Below are positions 27,301 through 35,281 of a DNA stretch of 64,000 nt, piece after piece. The position numbers and the translations under genes are program-made. Origin of the DNA: Aneurinibacillus sp. Ricciae_BoGa-3 (GTDB lineage: Bacteria > Bacillota > Bacilli > Aneurinibacillales > Aneurinibacillaceae); the NCBI RefSeq assembly GCF_028421645.1, contig NZ_CP116887.1, positions 2,978,001 to 3,042,000 on the forward strand. The letters are read 5' to 3'. The stretch's first letter is position 1, and every line of letters starts with the position of its first letter. Under the pieces are notes generated by a model, which did no database searches, was not told where the DNA came from, and worked only from the letters and a program-made list of their open reading frames with translations.

Positions 27301-27549
27301 TTGAATATCACCACTATGGCAAAAAAGCACATTATTTATAAACGGGATAACTGGAATATGATGACAGCGGAAGCGGACGGGGCACGCGTGATTATCCGTG
27401 AAATCTCATCTGAATGGGGCGAGGATACGTATATATTCAACAGCCGCCACGAAATGATGAACTGGGCGGGGCAGCATTTCGCGGCCCAGGACTATATTGG
27501 GCGCGATGAGGAATACAATCAGATTATGGAGACTTTTAGGTCCATATAA
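27301..27549 (+). CDS. 82-residue protein of unknown function
   Basis: Soluble protein with KKHIIYKRDNWNMMTAEADG near the start and an aromatic, acidic C-terminal half (MMNWAGQHFAAQDYIG). The frame can start at TTG 27301, just after GAGGAAAGG, or at ATG 27316. No known family. It is a single gene divergent from nth and followed by a hairpin. Confidence 0.6.
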   Translation: MNITTMAKKHIIYKRDNWNMMTAEADGARVIIREISSEWGEDTYIFNSRHEMMNWAGQHFAAQDYIGRDEEYNQIMETFRSI

Positions 27550-27574
27550 CCTCTAACTTTCCTTATATAAACAG

Positions 27575-27619
27575 AAAAAGCCTAGGACATTGCTGCCACT
27601 GAGAATGTTCTGGGCTTTA
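27575..27619 (+). terminator. Rho-independent terminator
   Basis: AAAGCCTAGGACATT pairs with AATGTTCTGGGCTTT, with two mismatches, between the small gene and the AhpD-like gene. Confidence 0.6.
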
Positions 27620-27676
27620 CATTGTTATCACTGCCAGCACGCTGCGTTAATTTTATTAAAGAAAGGAAGATGAATC

Positions 27677-28329
27677 ATGGAAAACAGCCTTTATCAACGG
27701 GAAAATTTACGGCATCTTTCTAAATTGGGACAATTGGCTCCAGAACAACTTCAAGCTTTTCAATCATTTAGTGAGACCGCAATGGCAGCAGGTACGCTTA
27801 CGAATAAAGAGAAAGAAATCATTGCAGTCGCCGTAGCGCACGCAACAGAATGTCCCTATTGCATCGATGTACATACCCGCAAAGCTAAAGCAGCGGGGGC
27901 ATCCCTTGAAGAGCTGGTAGAAGCGGCTTTTGTAACAGCTGCTATTGAAGCTGGGGGGCAGTTGCGCACAGCACGCATATGCAGAACGCTTTGAATGAAG
28001 AAGCAGATGACACCCTGTATCGGCGTTCCAACCTTAAAACAGTAGCCAATTTGAAAGAATGGGCCCCTACTGGCTATAGTGCCTATACCCGTTTTAGCGC
28101 TTCAGCAACCAAAGAAGGAAAATTGAGTGCCAAACTAAAAGAGTTAATCGCTGTTGCTGTTGCCCATACCACAGAATGTCCATACTGCATTGACGTTCAT
28201 ACCAAATCCGCTCAAAGAGCAGGATCTACGAAAGAAGAACTTTCAGAGGCGATTCTAGTTGCAGCTGCGCTGCGGGCAGGTGGAGCTTATACCCATATCG
28301 CGAACATGATTCAAAGCTATGGAGATTGA
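27677..28329 (+). pseudogene. Double AhpD-like carboxymuconolactone-decarboxylase protein, frameshifted in a G run
   Basis: Two CMD/AhpD domains lie in neighbouring frames. Each has the redox pair and proton-relay pattern ATECPYCIDVHTRKA (first) and TTECPYCIDVHTKSA (second). The first frame ends as AGGQLRTARICRTL, which does not fit the family, while a one-base shift in the run of six G (27953-27958) gives AGGAVAHSTHMQNALNEEAD leading straight into the second domain. The ancestral gene was therefore one 217-codon double-domain protein with seven G. The ribosome binding site AAAGGAAG precedes the ATG at 27677. As it stands, translation yields one domain, and the second could restart at ATG 27979. 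Alkyl hydroperoxidase-like (thiol peroxidase) activity is the family's usual role. Confidence 0.8.
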
Positions 28330-28388
28330 ATCAGAAAAAAAACAGCGAAAGATTAAAATTGGAATTGGTTTATTTTCTCTGTAGTTAT

Positions 28389-28426
28389 TAAAAAACGAGC
28401 CTGGTCCTTGACCAGACTCGTTTTTT
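28389..28426. terminator. Rho-independent terminator (bidirectional)
   Basis: AAAAAACGAG plus CTGGT pair with ACCAG plus CTCGTTTTTT between convergent genes. Confidence 0.85.
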
Positions 28427-28452
28427 CTTGCCGCCAACCATGGTGTGGTTGT

Positions 28453-29499
28453 TTAAAGCGTGACAACAACCCTGATAGGGTTATCGACCTTTTCATGCAG
28501 TACATGAAGAGCTGTATTGACTTCCTCCAGGCTAAATCGGTGCGTGATGGATTCTTCTAGTTGAAGGCGACCCGCTGAAACCAATTCAATCAGTTGCTCT
28601 ACATTTCTTTTTGTTCCACCATAGGAACCCAGCAACGATAGCTGTTTGCGAACAAAAATGGTTGGAGGAAGCGTGTTGATCACTTCTGGCCCTAGACCAA
28701 CAACCACAGCCCGGCCTCCTATTCTTAAGCACTCCACAGCTTGAGAGATGGTGGAAGCTAATCCGATAAATTCAGCCGCAGCATCGACACCGGCTCCGTT
28801 CGTGTAGCGCATGATCGCTTCAACCGGAGACTCTTGTGCTGGGTTTATCGTAATATCTGCGCCAAGTTTTTTCGCGCGGGCCAATTGGTCATCGCGTGTG
28901 TCCACGACAAAAATTTGTTTAGCCCCAGCTATTCTGGCAATTTGGACCGCATGTAATCCGAGTCCGCCTGCACCATAAATCGCAATCGATTCACCCGGTT
29001 TTAGGGCTGCCCGGTCCACTAACGCGTGAAAGGGGGTAGTGACAGCATCCGTAAGAATGGCACCGACCGTAAAGGGAACATTTTTCGGTAAACGCACTAA
29101 ATTTTTCGCCGGCATTGCTATGTATTCCGCTAAACCCCCGTTTTCTTGAATGCCTACTACTTTGCGATTCACACACACTTCCATATGTCCGGTGATACAG
29201 TTTGGGCAGCTACCACAGAACAAAAACGGCACAACCGAAACTCTGGACCCTATCTCCCACCCTTGTACCCCTTTGCCAACTTTCGCAATGACCCCGGCCG
29301 GTTCATGACCCAAAATAATGGGCTTGAAAGCGGTTGGTGTCACGCCTTCATAAACAATATGAATGTCTGAGCCGCATAGCCCAACCGCCTTTACTTGCAC
29401 GAGAACCTCATCATCCCGTAAAGATGGAATAGGCACATTGTCAATTCGTAATGGTTGTCCAACTCCATAAAAACGAGCTGCTTTCATAGTTTCAGCCAT
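28453..29499 (-). CDS. Zinc-dependent medium-chain alcohol dehydrogenase
   Basis: 348-residue NAD(P) enzyme of the MDR family. Catalytic zinc ligands: Cys in VGLCGSDIHIV (about 42) and His in ILGHEPAGVIAKVG (about 65). Four structural-zinc cysteines are in FCGSCPNCITGHMEVC. The Rossmann fold has IYGAGGLGLHAVQIARIAG. It resembles 2,3-butanediol/sorbitol-type dehydrogenases, and the substrate is not predictable. The ATG at 29499 follows GGGGGAG. It is a single gene. Confidence 0.88.
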   Translation of the reverse strand: MAETMKAARFYGVGQPLRIDNVPIPSLRDDEVLVQVKAVGLCGSDIHIVYEGVTPTAFKPIILGHEPAGVIAKVGKGVQGWEIGSRVSVVPFLFCGSCPNCITGHMEVCVNRKVVGIQENGGLAEYIAMPAKNLVRLPKNVPFTVGAILTDAVTTPFHALVDRAALKPGESIAIYGAGGLGLHAVQIARIAGAKQIFVVDTRDDQLARAKKLGADITINPAQESPVEAIMRYTNGAGVDAAAEFIGLASTISQAVECLRIGGRAVVVGLGPEVINTLPPTIFVRKQLSLLGSYGGTKRNVEQLIELVSAGRLQLEESITHRFSLEEVNTALHVLHEKVDNPIRVVVTL

Positions 29500-30160
29500 A
29501 CTCTTGCTCCCCCTTTGTGAGTGTATGCTAACTAAAAACCAAATATTTTATATTTTAACACAATTGTGATAATAAATCTCGCTATCTTTGATCCCCTTAT
29601 GCATCCCGCATCTCTCAGCCACAGTCTTTATATGGGCCCGCCACCTTCTTGACTTTAAAAGAATTCCCACCTATTATAATGGAACAAAAAAAGGACACAG
29701 ATGATTTTCTGTGCCAAGTAGTTGAAGGTGTGTAGCTGACGGTAATCTATTTTAATATAACCAATTTGTGTTAAATCCATGTTATGCAGATGTTAAAATG
29801 TGGTCAAAATATGATCAACATCCTAAATTCATCATTTGGCTTTCCCTTAAAAAAAGAAAAACCCTATATCAAGGGTTTCCACCAGCTGGCGTTCGAATAA
29901 CCTCTGCTGTCCTCTTCGTTCTCCAAATTGAAACTTACCGGTTTGTTCTTCCTAACCGCCATTCCGACGCCTCCCCGCTTGAAATAAGATGCTGTGTCAT
30001 CTCATGTAATGTTAAAAGATATGGCTACGCCTCAAAAAGAAATGCATGTCCATAAAGAAAAAATTCCGTTGGCGGCGGAATCATTCATTATCCTCTATGT
30101 TTTTAATTTCGATTGCCTTAAGATGGCATATCCTTTTACGAAATCCCTCTATTTTTGCCG
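29500..30160. other. Intergenic region with one copy of a terminator-like direct repeat
   Basis: About 660 bases with no credible gene; the open frames at 29768 and 29994 lack ribosome binding sites and family features. At 29795-29883 it contains the first copy of a sequence that recurs at 31558-31638 (AAAATGTGGTCAAAA, then an A-rich tract and a CCCT...AGGG hairpin). Confidence 0.6.
29795..29883 (+). repeat. Direct repeat copy A (with hairpin)
   Basis: AAAATGTGGTCAAAA, about 40 diverged bases, then AAAAAAAGAAAAACCCT, a short loop and AAGGGTTT. The same order recurs at 31558. The hairpin itself looks like a terminator. Origin unknown; the opening 15-mer resembles 3' ends of some phage-type integrase genes, which is only an impression. 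Confidence 0.5.
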
Positions 30161-30192
30161 AAAAAAAGCCTCCTACTAATAAGGTAAGAGGC
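30161..30192 (-). terminator. Rho-independent terminator of the Gly-rich gene
   Basis: Minus strand GCCTC, loop, GAGGC followed by seven T. Confidence 0.75.
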
Positions 30193-30207
30193 CAAACTGG
30201 GATGCGA

Positions 30208-30630
30208 TTACTCTTCCCTACTTGCGCCGGACCAACCCATCCCTGGACCACCTGCTCCTGGCGAACCCATTCCGGACCAACCAGTTCCAGCTGATCCCAT
30301 ACCCGGCCAACCGCCGCCCGATCCACTCATACCTGGCCAACCGCCACCTGGTGTACCCATTCCGGACCAACCGCTGCCTGGCCATGATGTGCCGGAAGAT
30401 CCAGGGGTTCCTACACCTGACCAACCTGAACCGCTTCCTGAGCTTTCCCAGGCTGGATCCTTACCGGGTCCTCCATGTTTTGATTGCATATATAAGCGAT
30501 CTACACATTGTGTGTGATAATAATGTTTTCTATAAAAATGATCATGCAATTGTGGATTCTCGTATTTGTATTTTTTCATTAATAACCCGTATAACTCAGC
30601 TTTTTTCAGGTGATATCTTAATTTATCCAT
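30208..30630 (-). CDS. Gly/Ser/Trp/Met-rich repeat protein, possible spore-surface protein
   Basis: 140 residues. The first 52 are a charged helix-like domain rich in Tyr, Lys and His (MDKLRYHLKKAELYGLLMKK, then HDHFYRKHYYHTQCV). The rest is low-complexity and built from imperfect units such as GSGWSGMGTPG and GGGWPGM, with Trp, Gly, Pro, Ser and Met at regular spacing. No signal peptide. The ATG at 30630 follows GGGGAGGCAAGAG. Repeat-rich Tyr/His/Gly proteins in spore formers are often coat or exosporium proteins, but I do not recognise a named family. A good terminator follows. Confidence 0.7.
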   Translation of the reverse strand: MDKLRYHLKKAELYGLLMKKYKYENPQLHDHFYRKHYYHTQCVDRLYMQSKHGGPGKDPAWESSGSGSGWSGVGTPGSSGTSWPGSGWSGMGTPGGGWPGMSGSGGGWPGMGSAGTGWSGMGSPGAGGPGMGWSGASREE

Positions 30631-30686
30631 TCTCTTGCCTCCCCAATGTTTTTCTTACCTACGAAAATATACATATGCGGAGGCCT

Positions 30687-30719
30687 ATGAAGGTGTATGG
30701 GCGTTTGTCCATAAAATGA
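30687..30719 (+). CDS. Possible 10-residue leader peptide
   Basis: ATG at 30687 lies 2-3 bases after CGGAGG and encodes MKVYGRLSIK; its TGA overlaps the ATG of the next small gene (ATGA). Too short to be sure. Confidence 0.3.
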   Translation: MKVYGRLSIK

Positions 30720-30841
30720 ATAAATTTTTATTTGTGTATGTAAAGCAAAGAATGCTTCGCATTTTGAACGAGTCGGGGTTAAGCAAGGAAGAACAGTTAG
30801 AGATTTTACATAAATTAATGAAAAACACTGATACTATCTAA
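30716..30841 (+). CDS. 41-residue protein of unknown function
   Basis: Encodes MNKFLFVYVKQRMLRILNES followed by GLSKEEQLEILHKLMKNTDTI: two predicted helices, the second charged. It has no ribosome binding site of its own except through the overlapping 10-codon frame. A longer frame without ATG runs from 30635. It is followed by a strong terminator. Function not known. Confidence 0.4.
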   Translation: MNKFLFVYVKQRMLRILNESGLSKEEQLEILHKLMKNTDTI

Positions 30842-30854
30842 AAGATAAAAGGTC

Positions 30855-30883
30855 AAAAGGCCGAGAGTAACTCCCGGCCTTTT
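30855..30883. terminator. Rho-independent terminator (bidirectional)
   Basis: AAAAGGCCG and GAG pair with CTC and CGGCCTTTT around a 3-base loop, between convergent small genes. Confidence 0.85.
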
Positions 30884-30885
30884 CG

Positions 30886-31146
30886 TTATGTCACTATCCA
30901 CTTATGTCCATCATTCAAACTGTTGGTTAGTGCATTCCGTACATCGCCAGCATTTGTTGCTTCATTACTTACATCGATCACTGCAACCGTCTGTTTTGTT
31001 CCGGCTTTATACTGAATCTCTACTTTGTAATTCTGACCTATACCCACAGCATCCAAGTGAAATTTATCTGAGGTATAGATACTGTTTCTAGTTCTCATAA
31101 TTGTACTAATGTCAGTGATATCGGCAATGATATCATTCTGAATCAT
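30886..31146 (-). CDS. 86-residue protein of unknown function
   Basis: Starts MIQNDIIADITDISTIMRTR and has an alternating strand pattern (YKVEIQYKAGTKQTVAVIDV). The ATG at 31146 has only a weak GTAGG upstream. No signal peptide or membrane segment. No known family. It ends just before the bidirectional terminator. Confidence 0.55.
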   Translation of the reverse strand: MIQNDIIADITDISTIMRTRNSIYTSDKFHLDAVGIGQNYKVEIQYKAGTKQTVAVIDVSNEATNAGDVRNALTNSLNDGHKWIVT

Positions 31147-31610
31147 TCAAATTAACCTACTTTTCCGAAATCGTTTGGCATAAACCTGCCCCTTCCTAAT
31201 AGTTAATTTTGGCACAAGACTATACTATTAGTTAAATTAAGGGGAAAGAACTAATTTGTTGTTAATTTACAAAAAAAGATAGCTACTGAAGGGCACTGCA
31301 AAAGTATACTTTTTTTGAAAACGCAATTAATTAAAGAAAAAACGAGCCTTCTAGAATCGCTTCTAAGGCCCGTTTAGCGAATAGGGAGTGATTTTTATCC
31401 CCTTTGTTATAATTGGAGTTGCAATTACATAGTGTTCCTTACCAATCGGGCTTAACATGTGCAAAAATGGCATTAAAAACATGCCGGAGACAATCAAACT
31501 GATTTCAAGAGGCTATGAAAAACGTGAAAAAGTCACTTTAGTATCCTAAAGGTGGTCAAAATGTGGTCAAAAGCTCATTTCCAACATTCGATCACCCCTT
31601 CAAAAAAGAA
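31147..31610. other. Intergenic region with a hairpin and a direct-repeat copy
   Basis: About 460 bases without a credible gene. It holds an imperfect hairpin at 31340-31378 (AACGAGCCTT / AAGGCCCGTTT) and most of direct repeat copy B from 31558. Confidence 0.55.
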
Positions 31611-31638
31611 AAAACCCTTATATAACAAGGGTTTTCAC
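31558..31638 (+). repeat. Direct repeat copy B (with hairpin)
   Basis: Second copy of the 29795 sequence: identical 15-mer AAAATGTGGTCAAAA, then CAAAAAAGAAAAAACCCTT, loop and AAGGGTTTTCAC. Its hairpin overlaps the stop of zur and serves as its terminator. Confidence 0.5.
31611..31636. terminator. Rho-independent terminator of the zinc operon
   Basis: AAAACCCTT / AAGGGTTTT stem with an 8-base loop; minus-strand transcripts leave it with a T-rich tract. Confidence 0.75.
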
Positions 31639-32057
31639 ACGCCCGCTTCCATGCAGTCTGAACAGTAACCATAAATTTCGAATTTATGACCCGTAATCAT
31701 AAAGTCTTTTGGCGATCCGAATATCACATTCATAGGGCACATTTCAAAGGAAATCGTTTTTCTACATTTCGTACAGATGAGATGGTGATGATGGTGGGTG
31801 CTGCCGCAACTGAAACGGTATTGCTTTTCACCTTTAAATTCGGTTGTTTCTAATAGACCGAGCTCTTCAAATAAAGTCAAATTTCGGTATATCGTATCAA
31901 AACTGAGGTTTGGATATTCTTCCTGCATGTCGAGCAATACTTCCTTGGCCGACAGGTATCGCCTCTTTTCCGAAAACAAGCGAACCATCTTTTCTCTTTT
32001 ACCTGTGTATTTGTATCCCTTCTCTTTTAACAAATCCAATGCATCCGTTATTTCCAT
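31635..32057 (-). CDS. zur: Zinc-responsive Fur-family repressor
   Basis: 140-residue Fur-family regulator. An N-terminal winged helix is followed by the metal-binding part with STHHHHHLICTKCRKTISFE and the C-terminal CSDC, giving two CxxC zinc sites and a His cluster. Fur, PerR and Zur share this plan; Zur is chosen because the gene lies at the end of znuC-znuB-znuA and two Zur-type boxes precede znuC. It starts behind AAAGGAGATG, 80 bases after znuA. Zur with zinc bound would repress the operon, including its own gene. Confidence 0.88.
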   Translation of the reverse strand: MEITDALDLLKEKGYKYTGKREKMVRLFSEKRRYLSAKEVLLDMQEEYPNLSFDTIYRNLTLFEELGLLETTEFKGEKQYRFSCGSTHHHHHLICTKCRKTISFEMCPMNVIFGSPKDFMITGHKFEIYGYCSDCMEAGV

Positions 32058-32137
32058 TTCTTCATCTCCTTTAGAAAAGGTTTAAAAATAAGGAATTCAA
32101 ACGAACCATTGAACCTTTCATGGTAATGTTCGTCACC

Positions 32138-33058
32138 CTATTTTGAACCTAATGCCTTACCTACCTGATCTAATTGGTCGGTCATCCATTGAAGATAATT
32201 TTTACCCTTTGGCTCTGTTTCCGTTACCTGCACGATAGGAACACCGCTTGAGCGCGCAAGTTTAACCATATTTTCGACGGTCGGGCTAGAATTTTGTACG
32301 TTGTGTACAAAAAGTTTTACTTTTTTCCCTTTTAGATCGTTTTGTAGGGTGCCCACATCTACTGGAGAAGGATCCGTTCCTTCATCGATCGCTTTAGCAA
32401 ATTTCGTATCATCGATCGTTAAATTTAACGGCTGTACCATATAGTCAAAAATAGGTTCGGATACAGCGATCGGCGTTGGTGAACTTTGTTTTAATTTCTG
32501 CACTTTCTCTGTTAAAGGAGCCAGGGAAGCAATATATTGTTTCGCTCTCTGATGATAGGCATCAGTCTGCTTAGCATCAATCTTGGATAATTGATCCGCA
32601 AGGGAATTTGCCAGTTTCGTCATCGTAGTGGGGTCATACCACACGTGCTCATTGTCTCCTTCTTTCTTTCCTTGTAAATCTTCGGCTACCTTAATGACAG
32701 ATTTTTGTTCATTGGAAGAACCGGCATTGATCATCTTTTCCATCCAGGAATCATAGCCTGCGCCATTGTATACCACAACATTTGCGCTGTACACAGATTT
32801 CGAATTATCAGGAGTCGATTCATAACCATGCGGATCCGTATCCGGATTAGTGAGAATGGATGTAACCTCAACGCGATCTCCACCGACAGCTTGAGCTACT
32901 TCACCATAGAAATTTTCGGCTGCTACAATTTTTATCTTTTCGTCCTTTGCGGATGAAGCTGAAGTGGACGGCGCATTTTGTGAACTTGAGCATCCTGCAA
33001 GTACAAATACAGAAGCGAGGGTTAAAGCGAAAGTTGTTGTCCATACACCCTTTTTCAT
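32138..33058 (-). CDS. znuA: Zinc ABC transporter substrate-binding lipoprotein
   Basis: 306-residue extracellular solute-binding protein of the metal (cluster A-I) type. Lipoprotein signal with lipobox VLAGC (Cys23). Metal ligands fit DPHGYESTPD, NEHVWYDP and the later DDTKFAKAIDEGTDPSP. The long His-rich loop of many ZnuA proteins is missing (only KKEGDNEHVW), so zinc is assigned from context. The protein delivers metal to ZnuBC. The gene is 42 bases after znuB. Confidence 0.9.
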   Translation of the reverse strand: MKKGVWTTTFALTLASVFVLAGCSSSQNAPSTSASSAKDEKIKIVAAENFYGEVAQAVGGDRVEVTSILTNPDTDPHGYESTPDNSKSVYSANVVVYNGAGYDSWMEKMINAGSSNEQKSVIKVAEDLQGKKEGDNEHVWYDPTTMTKLANSLADQLSKIDAKQTDAYHQRAKQYIASLAPLTEKVQKLKQSSPTPIAVSEPIFDYMVQPLNLTIDDTKFAKAIDEGTDPSPVDVGTLQNDLKGKKVKLFVHNVQNSSPTVENMVKLARSSGVPIVQVTETEPKGKNYLQWMTDQLDQVGKALGSK

Positions 33059-33100
33059 TTTTGTTTGCTCTCCTTTTATATTTTGGTATTGGCTGCGATT

Positions 33101-33940
33101 CTAGGAGCGTTTTGCCAGGGATAAACGATTTTCTGTCTGTGGCTGAATTCTTTCTCTGAAATTTCGCCAACCGAGGGCTGCGAAATAAAAAATGCCTTCA
33201 GTCGCTGTAATAAAGAAGCTAACAGGGGCATTGGTATAGTATCCAAGCACCAACCCTGCCCACACACCAAGCATAGCTATGATCGCGGAAAACAGAATCA
33301 TTCGCGAGATAGATTTCGTTAAATGACGGGCCGTGGCCGCCGGTGTGGTCATCAGGGTAAAGACGAGTAAGGAGCCTACGATTTGCACGGCACCGACCAC
33401 AGCAATAGAAAGTAATAATAAAAATGCCATAGAAATGAATTTCACAGGTAACCCGGCAGCTTCTGCTCCTACCGGATCATAAGAATCAAAGGTTAGCATT
33501 CTATAACCAAGTAATAGAAGGACTAATACGCCAATAGACAAACCTGTAATCTGCCAAACTTGTTCAGCGCTGATTCCTACCACACTGCCGAAGAGAAGAG
33601 AAAACGCTGCGGACGATTGACGAGAAGACAAGGATAAAAACAATAATCCCAATCCAAGAAAAATACTTAGTATGACATTTATGGAAAGATCTCTGCGAAA
33701 CACTTTTACGCCTAATTGGCCGATGGCGAGGGAACTTATAGTCGTGAAGCAAAGCAAGCCATATAGCGGATTCCAGCCCATGAATACCGCAAAAGTAGCG
33801 CCTGAGAAACCGATTTCCGAGAACATGTGGGCAATAAACGATAACCCGCGGGTAATCACGTAAACACCAATAACACCACACATGATCGCAACCATGGTCC
33901 CTGCCAGGAAGGCATGTTGCATAAAATCAAATTCAAACAT
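33101..33940 (-). CDS. znuB: Zinc ABC transporter permease
   Basis: 279-residue integral membrane permease with about eight hydrophobic segments, of the ABC-3 family. The start at 33940 (MFEFDFMQHAFLAG) follows AGGAGG by 6 bases; the longer frame to 33973 overlaps znuC and is less likely. Typical segments: FIAHMFSEIGFSGATFAVFM and AVGAVQIVGSLLVFTLMTTP. It works with ZnuC and ZnuA to import zinc. Confidence 0.92.
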   Translation of the reverse strand: MFEFDFMQHAFLAGTMVAIMCGVIGVYVITRGLSFIAHMFSEIGFSGATFAVFMGWNPLYGLLCFTTISSLAIGQLGVKVFRRDLSINVILSIFLGLGLLFLSLSSRQSSAAFSLLFGSVVGISAEQVWQITGLSIGVLVLLLLGYRMLTFDSYDPVGAEAAGLPVKFISMAFLLLLSIAVVGAVQIVGSLLVFTLMTTPAATARHLTKSISRMILFSAIIAMLGVWAGLVLGYYTNAPVSFFITATEGIFYFAALGWRNFRERIQPQTENRLSLAKRS

Positions 33941-33950
33941 CTTAAACCTC

Positions 33951-34751
33951 CTACTGTACCCCTGGGTGTACACAAATTGGGGTGGCTGGCTCGATTAAAT
34001 TAGGCGACGTTACCAGCATCTTCGAACCGGATTTGGTAATTTGCACGGGAGCCCCATATAATTGGGAAAGTACTTCCGGCTGCATCACTTCCTCTACTGT
34101 CCCCTTCACATAATTTCCACGGGTTAAATACAAGATTTCATGTGCGTACCTGGCAATCAAATCGATATCATGACTGACAAAAACCACACTGATTCCACGC
34201 TCACGATTCACTTTTTGAACGACCGCGGCCATCTTTTCCTGCGCACCGGGGTCAAGGTTGGACGTCGGTTCATCCAGAAATAATATCTTTGGATTGCGAA
34301 GTAGCGCCTGAGCTAAAAAAAGCCTTTGTCTTTCCCCACCTGATAGTTTTCCAATGGGTTTATCCGCATATTTTTCAGAATCAGTTAAAGACAGCGCTTC
34401 AGACACTAACGAACGATCTTTTTTCGTTAACCACGGTCTAAACCTGTGAGGCAGTCCAAAACTAACAAAATCTCGTGCGATGAGCGGCGTTTCCGGATCG
34501 ATTTGGCGTGACTGCGGAACGTATCCTATGGCCGGAGAGCCAGTAGAAGTAATCGTTTTGCCCATCACCTTCACAAACCCCTGTTGAGGTTGCATGATTC
34601 CTAATAAAATTCGTAATAATGTGGTTTTACCGGCGCCATTTGGACCAATAATGCCCATAAATTCCCCTGGTTTCACAGAAAAGGATAAGTTTCTTATAAT
34701 CCATTCCCCGCCGAACGAAATACCAATATCTTCAACCTCAATGGCCCCCAT
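33951..34751 (-). CDS. znuC: Zinc ABC transporter ATP-binding protein
   Basis: 266-residue ABC ATPase. Walker A GPNGAGKTTLL (about 36-46), Q-loop IGYVPQSRQ, signature LSGGERQRL (about 138), Walker B ILFLDEPTS and the H-loop VFVSHDID are all present. It is the first gene of znuC-znuB-znuA-zur, begins behind AAAGGAG, and lies downstream of two Zur boxes. Confidence 0.93.
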   Translation of the reverse strand: MGAIEVEDIGISFGGEWIIRNLSFSVKPGEFMGIIGPNGAGKTTLLRILLGIMQPQQGFVKVMGKTITSTGSPAIGYVPQSRQIDPETPLIARDFVSFGLPHRFRPWLTKKDRSLVSEALSLTDSEKYADKPIGKLSGGERQRLFLAQALLRNPKILFLDEPTSNLDPGAQEKMAAVVQKVNRERGISVVFVSHDIDLIARYAHEILYLTRGNYVKGTVEEVMQPEVLSQLYGAPVQITKSGSKMLVTSPNLIEPATPICVHPGVQ

Positions 34752-34852
34752 GGCAATAACTCCTTTCTGCTAAATAAGTAAAAAATTTCGAATAATGCAC
34801 TTTTTTCATCCTGTTTAAATTGTCATCTCGCATGTAAATATATGCCGCACTT

Positions 34853-34866
34853 TCGTAATCATTACG
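34853..34866. promoter_or_regulatory. Zur box 1
   Basis: TCGTAATCATTACG: a near-perfect inverted repeat around one base, matching the Bacillus Zur box core (CGTAATNATTACG). It lies about 100 bases upstream of znuC. Confidence 0.88.
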
Positions 34867-34878
34867 TTTTCTATCTAA

Positions 34879-34893
34879 TCATAATGATTACGA
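34879..34893. promoter_or_regulatory. Zur box 2
   Basis: TCATAATGATTACGA: the same core with one mismatch, 12 bases upstream of box 1 on the znu side. Two boxes suggest tight repression of the operon. Confidence 0.75.
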
Positions 34894-34919
34894 ATTAGAA
34901 TGTCAACATGAGAGAATAA

Positions 34920-35200
34920 GATGAGAAAAACATCGCAGGCCATGCCGCTCTCTCCTTTCCCCTCATAGAAGTTTTTACGGCCGCTTTGTGGAACGACGGA
35001 CGGACCGGCAAAACATCTGGGTATCTCAATGATGGAGACAATTGCCTGTCTTTTTCGTCCTCTGTTCCACACGCTCCACAAGGGTAAAGAAAGGTGCGGA
35101 CATGCGCCTCACGATGTTTTTCTTCGGTGTTTCGGGACCGGAGGTCCCGTTTAAAAAATCGCTCAAGGCACTTCAAAACCGTGGAGCCCATAAACTTTCC
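34920..35200 (+). repeat. Long-hairpin intergenic repeat, copy 2
   Basis: Same order of segments as copy 1: GATGAGAAAAACATCG at the 5' end, inner CTCCTTTCCCC, and CGATGTTTTTCTTC about 190 bases on, then GGGACCGGAGGTCCC. Base identity with copy 1 is high by eye over about 230 bases. It sits between the Zur boxes and the ligase terminator. Confidence 0.75.
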
Positions 35201-35217
35201 ATATCGACAATAAAAAT

Positions 35218-35247
35218 AAACAGCCTACCCAAAGGATTGGCTGTTTT
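35218..35247 (-). terminator. Rho-independent terminator of the acyl-CoA ligase gene
   Basis: AAACAGCC / GGCTGTTT stem with T-rich flank on the minus strand. Confidence 0.7.
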
Positions 35248-35281
35248 ACATTTGTTGTATGAAAATTACCCCGAAATTATC

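Noticed and set aside
27979-28329. Second AhpD-like frame as a separate overlapping gene
   Set aside because: The first frame's last residues do not fit the family, and the shifted frame fits both sides of the G run, so one broken gene is the better reading.
29768-30179. Open frames between the alcohol dehydrogenase and the Gly-rich gene
   Set aside because: No ribosome binding sites or recognisable motifs; coding is not supported.
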